From: Plasmopara viticola
Taxonomy: Eukaryota > Oomycota > Peronosporomycetes > Peronosporales > Peronosporaceae
Assembly: GCA_001695595.3 (NCBI GenBank)
Contig: MBPM02000009.1
Location: 1,581,786 to 1,645,785 of the forward strand
Length of the DNA stretch: 64,000 bases
Direction: 5' to 3'
The stretch's first letter is position 1, and each line of letters starts with the position of its first letter. The notes under the pieces are model-generated. The model saw only the letters and a program-made list of their open reading frames with translations. It was not told the origin of the DNA and did not search any database. Shown in pieces: positions 45,926-57,400 of the stretch. The translations under genes were made by a program, and so were the position numbers.

Positions 45926-47373
45926 CCTGACGTCTGATCATGTCGAAGTACTTTTTTACATCTTTTACAAGTCTGCTACGGTTTTCAACCTCACGCGCGA
46001 TGCTTTTCGCGTAATTTAGGCAATCTCGAGCGTCAGTGGAGCAATATTTGATGAGGTATCTTCGATTTTACTTCTATTTTTCAGGAAATGAATCAGGCTT
46101 GCACCACGATCCACAATTCTTTTATCTTCAAAGGAGACAAAGGAGGTTAATAAGCTCTCAAGTTAATCAAGTTTTCCTCGTCATTACCTTGACAGCGTTT
46201 TCTAGGACTCTGCCGAACCGTGGGTCCTGCTTGATCTAGCGGCATTGTCAACAATCCTTCTTTGATACTTCGTCAAGACCATCTTTTAACTTGTTCTGCA
46301 TCTCTCCATTTGTGTGACGCTATTGGTACAATCCGAGTATTCAGGCCCACAACAGTGTAATTTATCGGCTCTCGTAAGCTTTTTGAGGCTTCAATCTCAC
46401 GTTGAACCCCGACAGGGGAGAAGGTCTAAGCTTCGTGAAAGGAGGTTTATGAAGTTTTTTTTTTATGTTCTCGTCGTTTATTCCTAAATCTTGGTCCGTT
46501 GGCTGATCTAACCTGACAGGTCGTAGGATAGGTGATGTGCGCTGAGACAAAGTCCATTTTAGACTGCGCGCGGTGTACGCAACAGACTGGTTAGCTACTG
46601 TGTCGCTAAAAACACCCTTACTACATTGGGACTTGACTACTCCCGATAGCAGGTAGAGCGCGGTCACGTTTTCCCGCCAAGCTTAACTCTGGGTCGACAT
46701 GTAACTTACGGTGTCCCACAAGAACATTGGCCAATCGTGTACTTTATAAAACTTTGATGCTTGAGCCTTGTTTTCTACTTTCCTTACGATCTTTCTAAAA
46801 AAAAACCCATCCCGAAGCTTCTCTAGAAGTGGGTGCGAATCGGGCGCTATACTGAATCGAGTGTAGCACAAAATACTTGTATGCTTTGTCCGATAATTAT
46901 AGTGCCTGTTTGGACACATCCACCTTGCTGACTTTAGTGATTGTTGACGGATGATCAAAATCGTAAATAGAACGCGGCTGACCTACTACGCAAGTAGATC
47001 ATGGTCCAACTTATACGTGAGCCATAGTCGCGCAATTAGTAAGAACCCATCAAGCCGATTACATTGTGCTTCATACGATCGTATGTTTCTCGTAGTTGAG
47101 ATGGATCGAGCCACCGACCTGGTCATACAATTTTGGTCTTCCCATAATCTTGATACGGGTAGATCACACTTATTTTGACCACGCATAAATTGAGTGTGTC
47201 GAATGACGCTAAGTATTTAATCAATCGATCGTTTTTGACCCAGTTTTCCTTCTAGCCAATAGACTACCAGTATCATCAACGATTAACTTTTGGTATTGCA
47301 AAGGCTCTTCAAACTCAACTATCGGTGCCTTCGAGCGCTGAATTCAGTAGTCATAAGCGATGGCTACAAGCGT

Positions 47374-47936
47374 CTACTGAATGTTGGGAATGCATAATGA
47401 CGGCATGGACGACTTTTGGGCGTCAAGAATCAATTTCGACTTTAATGGAAATTTGGCCATGATACCATAGAAAACACAAAATTTGGTCCAATATATTGCA
47501 TTAAACAAAGCAAAGAGGGCTAATTGGAGTACAGGGCGAGCTATTTTGCAAAACATCTTCACTGGCTTTTTTGTTAAAGCCACGAAAGATGTTTCTTCCA
47601 TGTGAAACAGCACACAATCAAAACTACGATCGTGCCCCGAGAGGCTGAAAAAAGAACTCAAGCTACGCCGCCTTTGGCTGCGATGTCCTCCATTTCACCC
47701 ACGCGCCACATCTTGATCTCCTTGTCGGCACCTCCCGTAGTCAGGAGTGGCTTGCCAGATGTCGTTGCTGTTTCATTGTTTTGTCGTAGAAAGTTCGATG
47801 ACAAAATAGCCTCATTTAGCCCCGTAGGACCACAGTGTAGCCGGATTCCGGGCGTCGCCACGCGCATCGGCGGGACTTTGAGCTTCGACATGACTAATGA
47901 CGATTCAAGGTTTCTTTCAAAACCACTCAAAGTCAT
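47374..47936 (-). pseudogene. Captured WD40 (CAF-1B-like) gene fragment, copy 2
   Basis: The first frame (47936-47658) reads TPGIRLHCGPTGLNEAILSS and GKPLLTTGGADKEIKMWRVG, the leader and first WD repeat. After a frameshift the second frame (47661-47374) reads FFSLSGHDRSFDCVLFHMEE, matching the start of the second WD repeat (usually LSGH.RSVN.VRFSP). Homology then fades. This is the best-preserved of the three copies. Confidence 0.7.
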
Positions 47937-48946
47937 AATCCCATGACTAGTACTGATCCTAAGTATCCCAAAGCAAATTAGCCCCTACAGTGAGTACTAT
48001 TAAACTATTTGATATGTTCATGCAAAACACGCAAAAAGCATATATATTGTGTACATGTAATAAAGACGACGCTGACTTGCTGACTGTAGTTTTGACACAA
48101 TAAAAGCTGCAAATGCCGATTTAAAATTAGCAGTACGATAATGGAAGTTGGTCGATGATTGCAAGGTTGGCAGTAAAACAAATTTCTCGTCTGTTCGCAC
48201 TGAGAAGGAACTGCATTGTAGCAGATAAATTCTAGCTCTCAATTGTTGTCAAGATTACTGTGACGTATAGTATTCAATCACATTAGCGACTGTAAAGAGC
48301 ATGGCCATATATGACTGTATGGTACGGTCACCCGAGACCATATAGTCGAGTTAAGTCGTATAGCCGTATGCTGTATGATTAAATTACAAAACACCATTTA
48401 CCATTTGAATGTTAAATTCGAATTCAACAGCTGTGTAGCCTACAACAGAAACGGTTGCGGCGTCGTCCTTAAGCAAATTTACCGTCTTGGAAGCAGTTTT
48501 CTGCAAATAAGACTTTGGGTTGAATTTTGAACGTCTTCTGAAGACAAGTCCGAAGCACGATGAAAGTATATGATGATAAAGCGACATTTGTACTATAACC
48601 TATTCCACTCTTCTTACACACTCCTTGGCCCCCATCCCTACACAATTTGAAACACAGAAAAAATAAAAATTCAATTTTGACAAGCCCCATCCTATGGTAT
48701 CAATAAGTAGAAAACACTGAAGCATAAATCATCACAATTTGAATAATCACCTCAAAGAAAATCAACACAGCATATATTTAGTCAGATGGTTGGTCTTTAT
48801 GTGGATGTAACATAAATGTCAACAAATAGCTACCACTACGCGATGAAGTAATTACAGAAACTTTTTGGTACAAGAATACAAAATATGGTTCAGTCGTGAA
48901 TTAATTAAATTGTAATCCTGAGTTATCTTTTATACAATATACAGGC

Positions 48947-48961
48947 ATACCCCGTATACCA
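48947..48961 (+). repeat. Target-site duplication, left copy (short LINE)
   Basis: ATACCCCGTATACCA, repeated exactly at 49283-49297. The sister repeat at 51121-51160 has one copy only, so it is an empty site. Confidence 0.9.
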
Positions 48962-49282
48962 TTTCGGAAAAGGTTGGGGTGACGCCCTCCTTCCAAGCGC
49001 GCGGCCTAAATTCTCGCGCGCTTCGGGCAGGTGCTCTCGGGCATCTGCAGTCTCTAACGAGTCTCACCCTCGACGCGACGGTCTCCAGCACTAGGGCGCC
49101 ACCTGGGCTCTTACCAAGTCAGAACTACACAAAATAATGGAAGACCCTCACGGCCTCGGTGCTGGCTGCACTGCCCGCCGAACGAGACCCGACGTATGCG
49201 GACACCACTCTATGCCGTGGACTAGCCAGACTGAGCCTAGCACCCTGCATAACTTGGCAACGCGATAACGTAATACAATACA
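48962..49282 (+). mobile_element. 321-bp LINE deletion derivative
   Basis: Retains the first roughly 130 bp and the last roughly 150 bp of the LINE at 3821-4977, joined through a short middle piece. Two internal deletions remove the counterparts of about 3955-4437 and 4470-4827. It ends in an ATACA-type tail and has a 15-bp target-site duplication. It encodes nothing; it would have needed another element's enzymes. Confidence 0.9.
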
Positions 49283-49297
49283 ATACCCCGTATACCA
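49283..49297 (+). repeat. Target-site duplication, right copy (short LINE)
   Basis: Exact repeat of 48947-48961, following the ATACA-type tail. Confidence 0.9.
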
Positions 49298-49734
49298 CAT
49301 ACCATATAAAAAATGTGCGAGTTTGGAAAATATAAAAGAAAATCTCCTGAGAGCAAGATGCCTCATACTGTCGATGTTTGTACAATGAACAATCTGAAGA
49401 CTCGAACATCAAACGCTTTTAGACAGCAAGTTCTAAGCTCGAGACGAGAGCTTTATCGTCCATCGTGGCAAGCATAAGTACAAGTTCCATAAAGTGGATT
49501 GTTGAAAGCGATAAGCAATACTTCAGTTGGAGGTTTCAATATGTATCTATCAAGTATAAATATCCATCATTCAAAGATAAGTTGAACAAATTCACGGCAT
49601 AAAAATTAGCTACTGTTTTTTTGTCTTCTCTTTAACTGAAACCTGTCAGCTGCTTGTCGAGGTTCTGTTATTAGCGCGAAGCTTTTCTTGTCTAACAAGA
49701 TATTAGATCACACAGGTGATAAGAACGAACAAGC

Positions 49735-50265
49735 GTCACAGCTGTCGTGCCGCTTCTATCCAACCACACGTGTTCCAATGAGACCGACCCAGCAAGCAAA
49801 CAGTTATATCACTGTCCACGATAAGGAGATTAAAGTCGCTATGGCGGACCTTTGAAAATGTTCATAATGCCAGAAAGTAGCAATTTCATCTTTTCTCCCA
49901 GTGTGAATCCTTCCGACGAGATGTTATCGAAGTTATAATCTTCCGACACCCATCCTTGGGTGACTTTCTTGTTCTGACCAACTGAGCTTGATGGTACTAA
50001 CAGCGCCTAAAGGAACGTAGTATTGACCCGCTAGGAAAACGAAGTGCCTTTACATCCAACTCGCCAAATGTTGTGCGCACATTGAACCGCGCCGCATTTG
50101 GAGCGCAAATTAGACTTGAGCTCGTTCTCCCATGTGCTGGTACGAATCCGCCTCCAAGTACATCCCATTGCTCTTGGTCAAGCTGTCTAAAAGCAGCTGC
50201 GTCTAGATCGCTGGATTAAAAATCTCTGATTGAAATTGATCTTGCTTGTCGACAAGAAACGCAAT
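49735..50265 (-). repeat. Repeat module L, copy 3
   Basis: Minus-oriented L between module B and module Y. Here the protein-like frame extends continuously into Y text (FVQIEDIDDVRNKLLLFRPI), suggesting that Y-L is the older linkage and A-L a later junction. Confidence 0.75.
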
Positions 50266-50920
50266 GTCGAGATCATCAAAGGCGCTTTCGATCGGCCTGA
50301 ACAACAGCAATTTGTTTCTCACATCGTCAATATCCTCGATTTGCACAAACTCACCTCTGGAGCAATCGTATTTTCGTCGAAAAATATGAGATGCAATCAC
50401 AACAGGGCTCGGTATACCAATAGTCAATGTCGTGGCCGTAGAAGTCGTTGCCGTGGCCATGGTAGTCATGGCTGTGGTCGTCGTAGTCCTTGCCGTATTT
50501 GCTGTAGCCGTATCCTTTGCTGTGTTCCTTGTTCACGTAGCTCTTGTGACTGTGGTCGTCGTCCTTGTAGGCGTAAGCATCGTGTCCGTAGTCCTTGTGA
50601 TCAAAGTCGTCTTTGCCGTAGCTGTAGTCGGATGACTCGGTGGCCTTGGATAAATCGTCGTCCAGGCGCCGACGATAGTGCAATGCTCATGTCGTGGTGT
50701 CCTTTGCGGTGGTCACGATCGTGCTTGGGCGGGTGGTGACCGTAGTCCTTGTAGGAACCAAGTCGTCGACGGGGAGCGATTCCCGCTGGAGCACCTCGGG
50801 CATCGATCGATTGCAGGATGGAGGCACGGACGTATAGGGGCTTAGTACCGCAAGCATATTCAACTGCATCTTGGCCGCGCAGTTACTTTATTTAAATGGA
50901 TGTATACGCTAGTTGTCGAT
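50266..50920 (-). repeat. Repeat module Y, copy 1
   Basis: About 0.66 kb, recurring at 52097-52786 (-) and 53226-53941 (+). At 50920 it joins a truncated B copy, giving the tandem duplication junction. Confidence 0.8.
50351..50869 (-). pseudogene. Tyr/His/Asp-rich reading frame, copy 1
   Basis: A 110-codon frame (50683-50351) is extremely rich in Y, H, D, K and G, with repeats of the type KDYGHDAYAYKDDDHSHK and DYDDHSHDYHGHGNDFYGHD, then a CCDC motif. Upstream, from the ATG at 50869, a different frame starts MQLNMLAVLSPY, resembling the start of a signal peptide. Between them a third frame reads GSYKDYGHHPPKHDRDH, of the same composition. The parts are therefore in three frames and the ancestral gene is broken. 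A GTGAGT...TTGTTCAG segment after CCDC could be a 62-bp intron. The composition suggests a secreted or wall protein, but the family is unknown. Confidence 0.5.
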
Positions 50921-52786
50921 ATCACCTTAATTACGGATGCAGAAAATCAACACATATATTTAGTCAGATGGTTGGTCTTTATCTGGATGTAACATAAATG
51001 TCAACAAATAGCTACCACTACGCGATGAAGTAATTACAGCATCTTTTTGGTACAAGAATACAAAATATGATTCAGTCGTGAATTAGTTAAATTGTAATCC
51101 TGAGGTATCTTTTATACAATCTACAGGCATACCCCGTATACCACATACACTATAAAAAATGTGACTTTGGAAAATATAAAAGAAAATCTCCTGAGAGCAA
51201 GATGCCTCATACTGTCGATGTTTGTACAATGAACAATCTGAAGACTCGAACATCAAACGCTTTTAGACAGAAAGTTCCGAGATCGAGACGAGAGCTATAT
51301 CGTGCGTCGTGGCAAGCATAAGTACAAGTTCCATTAAGTGGATTGTTAAAAACGATAAGCAATACTTCAGTTGGAGGTTTTAATATGTATCTATCAAGTA
51401 TAAATATCCATCATTCAAAGATAAGTTAAACAAATTCACGGCATAAAAATTAGCTACTGTTTTTTTGTCTTCTCTTTAACTGAAACCTGTCAGCTGCTTG
51501 TCGAGGTTCTGTTATTAGCGCGAAGCTTTTCTTGTCTAACAAGAATTAGATCATACAGCTGATTAGAACGAACAACCGTCACAGCTGTCGCGCCGCTTCT
51601 ATCCAACCACACGTGTTTCAATGAGACCGACCCAGCGAGCAAACAGTTATATCACCGTCCACGATAATGTGATTAAAGTCGCTTAGGCGGACTATTGGAA
51701 ATGTTCATATTGCCAGGAAATAGCAATTTCATCTTTTCTCCCAGTGTGAACCCTTCTAACGGGAAGTCATCGAAGTTATAGTCTTCCGACACCCATCTTT
51801 GGGTGACCTTCTTGTTCTGACCAACTGAGCTTGATGGTACTAACAGCGCCTAAAGGAACGAAATATTGACCCGCTTGGAAAACGAAGTGCCTTTACATCC
51901 AACTCGCCAAATGTTGTAAGCACATTGAACCGCGGCGCATTTGGAGCGTAGATTGGACTTGTGCTTGTCCTCTTATGTGCTGGATCGGATTCACCTCCAA
52001 GTACATCCCATTGCTGTCCAAAAGCAGCTGCGTCTAGATCGCTGGATTAAAAATCTCTGATTGAAATTGATCTTGCTTGTCGACAAGAAACGCAATGTCG
52101 AGATCATCGAAGGCGCTTTCGATCGGCCTGAACAACAGCAATTAGTTTCTCACATCGTCAATATCCTCGATTTGCACAAACTCACCTCTGGAGCAATCGT
52201 GTTATCGTCAAAAAATGAGATGCAATCACAACAGGGCTCGGTAGACCAATAGTCATTGTCGTGGCCGTAGAAGTCGTTGCCGTGGCCGTGGTAGTCATGG
52301 CTGTGGTCGTCGTAGTCTTTGCCGTATTTGCTGTAGCCGTATCATTTGCTGCGTTCCTTGTGCATGTAGCTCTTGTGACTGTGGTCGTCGTCCTTGTAGG
52401 CGTAAGCATCGTGGCCGTATTCCTCGTGATCAAAGTCGTCTTTGCCGTTGCTGTAGTCTGATGACTCGGCGGCCTTGGATAAATCGCCGTCCAGGCGCCG
52501 ACGATAGTGCAATGCTCATGTCGTGGTGTCCTTTGCGGTGGTCACGATCGTGCTTGGGCGGGTGGTGACCGTAGTCCTTGTAGGAGCCAAGTCGCCGACG
52601 GGGAGCGATTCCCGCTGGAGCACCTCGTGGCATCGATCGATTGCAGGATGGAGGCACGGACGTATAGGCTTAGCACTGCAAGCATATTAAACTGCATCTT
52701 GGCCGCGCAGTTGCTTTACTTTAATGGATGTATACGCTAGTTGTCGATTGCTATGAAGAAGGCGAAATGAAAAGTGAGAGAGCGAG
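50921..52786 (-). repeat. Tandem duplicate of partial B, L and Y
   Basis: This 1.87-kb unit repeats 48765-50920 (minus its LINE insertion) in the same orientation. Its B part (50921-51577) is only the L-proximal end of B. The start, TTAATTACGGATGCAGAAAA, is B sequence fused directly to the end of Y. Confidence 0.85.
52182..52740 (-). pseudogene. Tyr/His/Asp-rich reading frame, copy 2
   Basis: Same gene relic as 50351-50869. The Tyr/His/Asp frame has a premature TGA at 52344-52342 (SK, stop, YGYSKYG) and also differs by YGHD to EEYGHD-type changes. A two-base deletion near 52670 changes the leader to MQFNMLAVLSLYVRASILQS, which looks more like a signal peptide than the leaders of the other two copies. 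Confidence 0.5.
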
Positions 52787-53225
52787 AAATGATCGAATGC
52801 TGATTATTGATGTGTTCGCTAACGGTTTTATTATTAGTCTCTTTCTGTATTTTAAGAGAGCTTCGTATATGAACTTCATATACATAATATGAAGTGGCAC
52901 GGCAAGAGAATTTGCTTGAGAATGACTTCTCAATAAGACAAGATCGGTCTGAGGTGTCAAGAATTAGGACAGCCAGCTAAACATCTGTTTTTCTTTTCTA
53001 GGCAATCATAATTAAGGTACCCTTATCAATCGGCCCATAGAAACATGTCATTCTCTTGCAGATTCTCTTGTCTTGTCACTTCGGTCGATCGTCATACACA
53101 GAGCTCTCTCAAGATACTGAAAGAGACTCGCGAGTGAATTCTAACGCCGTGTCGCTTCAGGTCGCAAGAGATTCGCAAGAGAAGCTTCTTGCCGTGTCGC
53201 ATCAATTACGAAGCTCTCTCAAGAT
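52787..53225. other. Unique spacer at centre of the 4.2-kb palindrome
   Basis: Not found elsewhere in the window. It contains a direct repeat AGCTCTCTCAAGATACTG (53102-53119 and, with one change, 53212-53229) and GCCGTGTCGCTTCA (53146-53159, again at 53191-53204). Short ORFs on both strands lack recognisable domains. Confidence 0.6.
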
Positions 53226-53315
53226 ATTGCGATCTCTCACTTTTCATTTCGTCTTCTTCTCAGCAATCGACAACTAGCGTATACATCCATTTAAATAAAG
53301 TAACTGCGCGGCCAA

Positions 53316-53888
53316 GATGCAGTTGAATATGCTTGCAGTACTAAGCCCCTATACGTTTGTGCCTCCACCCTGCAATCGATCGATGCCCGAGGTGCTCCAG
53401 CGGTAACCGTAGTCCTTGTAGGAACCAAGTCGCTCCCCGTCGACGACTTGGTTCCTACAAGGACTACGGTCACCACCCGCCCAAGCACGATCGTGACCAC
53501 CGCAAAGGACACCACGACATGAGCATTGCACTATCGTCGGCGCCTGGACGGCGATTTATCCAAGGCCACCGAGTCATCAGACTACAGCTACGGCAAAGAC
53601 GACTTTGATCACAAGGACTACGGACACGATGCTTACGCCTACAAGGACGACGACCACAGTCACAAGAGCTACGTGAACAAGGAACACAGCAAAGGATACG
53701 GCTACAGCAAATACGGCAAAGACTACGACGACCACAGCCATGACTACCACGGCCACGGCAACGACTTCTACGGCCACGACAATGACTATTGGTCTACCGA
53801 GCCCTGTTGTGATTGCATCTCATTTTTTGACGATAACACGATTGCTCCAGAGGTGAGTTTGTGCAAATCGAGGATATTGACGATGTGA
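53316..53888 (+). pseudogene. Tyr/His/Asp-rich reading frame, copy 3
   Basis: The leader frame starts at the ATG at 53316 and hits a stop at about 53404, where a hairpin insertion lies. The Tyr/His/Asp-rich frame (53526-53888, 120 codons) is open but opens at TTG, not ATG, and ends inside the possible intron. It retains CCDC and the repetitive HDY/YGHD text. Confidence 0.5.
53402..53470. repeat. 27-bp perfect hairpin specific to Y copy 3
   Basis: 53406-53432 is exactly complementary to 53444-53470, with a loop of 11 bases; allowing one mismatch the arms reach 31 bp. The other Y copies have only the right-hand arm, preceded by a GGAATCGCTCC stretch that is replaced here. Confidence 0.88.
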
Positions 53889-53941
53889 GAAACTAATTGC
53901 TGTTGTTCAGGCCGATCGAAAGCGCCTTCGATGATCTCGAC

Positions 53942-54473
53942 ATTGCGTTTCTTGTCGACAAGCAAGATCAATTTCAATCAGAGATTTTTAATCCAGCGAT
54001 CTAGACGCAGCTGCTTTTGGACAGCTTGACCAAGAGCAATGGGATGTACTTGGAGGTGGATTCGTACCAGCACATTGGAGGACAAGCTCAAGTCCAATTT
54101 ACGCTTCAAATGCGGCGCGGTTCAATGTGCGCACAACATTTGGCGAGTTGGATGTAAAGGCACTTCGTTTTCCTAGCGGGTCAATACTACGTTCCTTTAG
54201 GCGCTGTTAGTACCATCAAGCTCAGTTGGTCAGAACAAAGGCGGTCACCCAAGGATGGGTGTCGGAAGATTATAAATTTGTTGACTTCTCGTCAGAAGGA
54301 TTCACACTGGGAGAAAAGATGAAATTGCTATTTCCTGGCAATATGAACATTTCCAAAAGGCCGCCATCGCGACTTCAATCACGCTATCGTGGACGGTGAT
54401 AAAACTGTTTGCTCGCTGGGTCGGTCTCATTGAAACACGTGTGGTTGGATAGATGCGGCGCGACAGCTGTGAC
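53942..54473 (+). repeat. Repeat module L, copy 5
   Basis: Plus-oriented L between Y and B. Mirror of the L copy at 51578-52096. Confidence 0.75.
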
Positions 54474-57400
54474 GCTTGTTCGTTCTTATCACCTGTGTGA
54501 TCTAATATCTTGTTAGACAAGAAAAGCTTCGCGCTAATAACAGAACCTCGACAAGCAGCTGACAGGTTTCAGTTAAAGAGAAGACAAAAAAACAGTAGCT
54601 GATTTTTATGCCGTGAATTTGTTTAACTTATCTTTGAATGATGGATATTTATGCTTGATAGATACATATTAAAACCTCCAACTGAAGTATTGCTTATCGC
54701 TTTCAACAATCCACTTAATGGAACTTGTACTTATGCTTGCCACGACGCACGATATAGCTCTCGTCTCGAGCTCGGAACTTTGTGTCTTAAAGCGTTTGAT
54801 GTTCGAGTCTTCAGATTGTTCATTGTACAAACATCGACAGTATGAGGCATCTTGCTCTCAGGAGATTTTCTTTTATATTTTCCAAACTCACACATTTTTT
54901 ATAGTGTATGTGGTATACGGGGTATGCCTGTATATTGTATAAAAGATAACTCAGGATTACAATTTAATTAATTCACGACTGAACCATATTTTGTATTCTT
55001 GTACCAAAAAGTTACTGTAATTACTTCATCGCGTAGTGGTAGCTATTTGTTGACATTTATGTTACATTCACATAAAGACCAACCATCTGACTAAATATAT
55101 GCTGTGTTGATTTTCTTTAAGGTGATTATTCAAATTGTGATGATTTATGCTTCAGTGTTTTCTACTTATTGATACCATAGGATGGGGCTTGTCAAAATTA
55201 AATTTTTATTTTTCTGTGTTTCTGATTGTGTTGGGATGGGGGCCAAGGAGTGTGTAAGAAGAGTGGAATAGGTTATAGTACAAATGTCGCTTTATCATCA
55301 TATACTTTCATCGTGCTTCGGACTTGTCTTCAGAAGACGTTCAAAATTCAACCCAAAGTCTTATTTGCAGAAAACTGCTTCCAAGACGGTAAATTTGCTT
55401 AAGGACGACGCCGCAACCGTTTCTGTTGTAGGCTACACAGCTGTTGAATTCGAATTTAACATTCAAATGGTAAATGGTGTTTTGTAATTTAATCATACAG
55501 CATACGGCTATACGACTTAACTCGACTATATGGTCTCGGGTGACCGTACCATACAGTCATCTATGGCCATGCTCTTTACAGTCGCTAATGTGATTGAATA
55601 CTATACGTCACAGTAATCTTGACAACAATTGAGAGCTAGAATTTATCTGCTACAATGCAGTTCCTTCTCAGTGCGAACAGACGAGAAATTTGTTTTACTG
55701 CCAACCTTGCAATCATCGACCAACTTCCATTATCGTACTGCTAATTTTAAATCGGCATTTGCAGCTTTTATTGTGTCAAAACTACAGTCAGCAAGTCAGC
55801 GTCGTCTTTATTACATGTACACAATATATATGCTTTTTGCGTGTTTTGCATGAACATATCAAATAGTTTAATAGTACTCACTGTAGGGGCTAATTTGCTT
55901 TGGGATACTTAGGATCAGTACTAGTCATGGGATTATGACTTTGAGTGGTTTTGAAAAAAACCTTGAATCGTCATTAGTCATGTCGAAGCTCAAAGTCCCG
56001 CCGATGCGCGTGGCGACGCCCGGAATCCGGCTACACTGTGGTCCTACGGGGCTAAATGAGGCTATTTTGTCATCGAACTTTCTACGACAAAACAATGAAA
56101 CAGCAACGACATCTGGCAAGCCACTCCTGACAACGGGAGGTGCCGACAAGGAGATCAAGTTGTGGAGCGTGGGTAAAATGGAGGACATCGCAGCCAAAGG
56201 CGGCGTAGCTTGAGTACTATTTTCAGTTTCTCGGGGCACGATCGTAGTTTTTGTTGTGTGCTGTTACACATGGAAGAAACATCTTTCGTGGCTTTAACAA
56301 AAAAACCAGTGAAGATGTTTTGCAAAATAGCTCGCCCTGTACTCCAATTAGCCCTCTTTGCTTTGTTCATTGCAATATACTGAAGCAAATTCTATGTTTA
56401 TTATGGTATCATGGTCGAATTTCAATTAAAGTCGAAATTGATTCTTGACGCCCAAAAGTTGTCCACGTTGTCATTATGCGATCTCAACATTTAGTAGACG
56501 CTTGTAGCCATCGCTTACGACCACTGAAATCAGCGCTCGAAGGCATCGATAGTTGAGTTCGAAGAGCCGTTACGATACCAAAAGTTAATCGTTGACAATA
56601 CTGGTAGTCTATTGGCTAGAAGGAAAACTGGGTCAAAAACGATCGATCGATTGGATACTTAGCGTCATTCGACACACTCAATTTAATGCGTGGTCAAAAT
56701 AAGTGTGATCTACCCGTATCAAGATTAAGGGAAGACCAAAATTGTATGACCAGGTCGGTGGCTCGATCCATTCCAACTACGAGAAACAAATGATCGTATG
56801 AAGGACAATGAATTCGGCTTGATGGGTTCTTACTAATTGCGCGACTAAGGCTCACGTATAAGTTGGACCATGATGTACTTGCGTAGTAGATCAGCCGCGT
56901 TCTATTTTTTTTTAATTTTTTTTCTTACGATTTTTATCATCCTAAAGTCAGCTAGGTGGAAGTGTCCAAACAGGCACAAAAGCTATCGGACAAAGCATAC
57001 AAGTATTTTGTGCTACACTCGATCCAGTATACCGCCCGATTCGCACCCACTTCTAGAGAAGCCTCGGGATGGGTGTTCATTTCAGAAAGATTGAAAGGAA
57101 ATTAGAGAACAAAGGCTCAAGCATTAAAGTTTTATAAAGTACACGATTGGCCAATGTTCTTGTGGTAAACAATTGCTTTGTCCCACATAGACACCGTAAG
57201 CAACATGTCGACCCAGAGTTAAGCTTGGCCGGAGAACATGACCACGCTCTACCTGCTATCGGGAGTGGTCAAGTCCCAATGTAGTAAGGGTGTTTTTAGC
57301 GACACAGTTGCTAACCAGTCTGTTGCGTACACCGCGCGTAGTCTAAAATAGACATTGTCTCAGCGCACATCACCTATCCTACGACCTGTCAGGTTAGATC

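Larger units (their letters stand above)
45810..49734 (-). repeat. Repeat module B, copy 2 (outer right arm)
   Basis: Reverse complement of 34097-37723, interrupted at 48961 by a 321-bp LINE derivative. Confidence 0.85.
53226..53941 (+). repeat. Repeat module Y, copy 3 (right arm)
   Basis: Mirror image of 52097-52786 across the unique spacer. The arms continue into L and B, so that 50921-52786 faces 53226-55100. Confidence 0.85.

Noticed and set aside
50432..50635. Val/Ala-rich ORF (AVEVVAVAMVVMAVVVVVLA...) resembling a membrane protein
   Set aside because: It is the antisense reading of the Tyr/His/Asp-rich repeat codons; the hydrophobic pattern is an artefact of codon composition. The same holds for 52261-52461 and 53577-53777.
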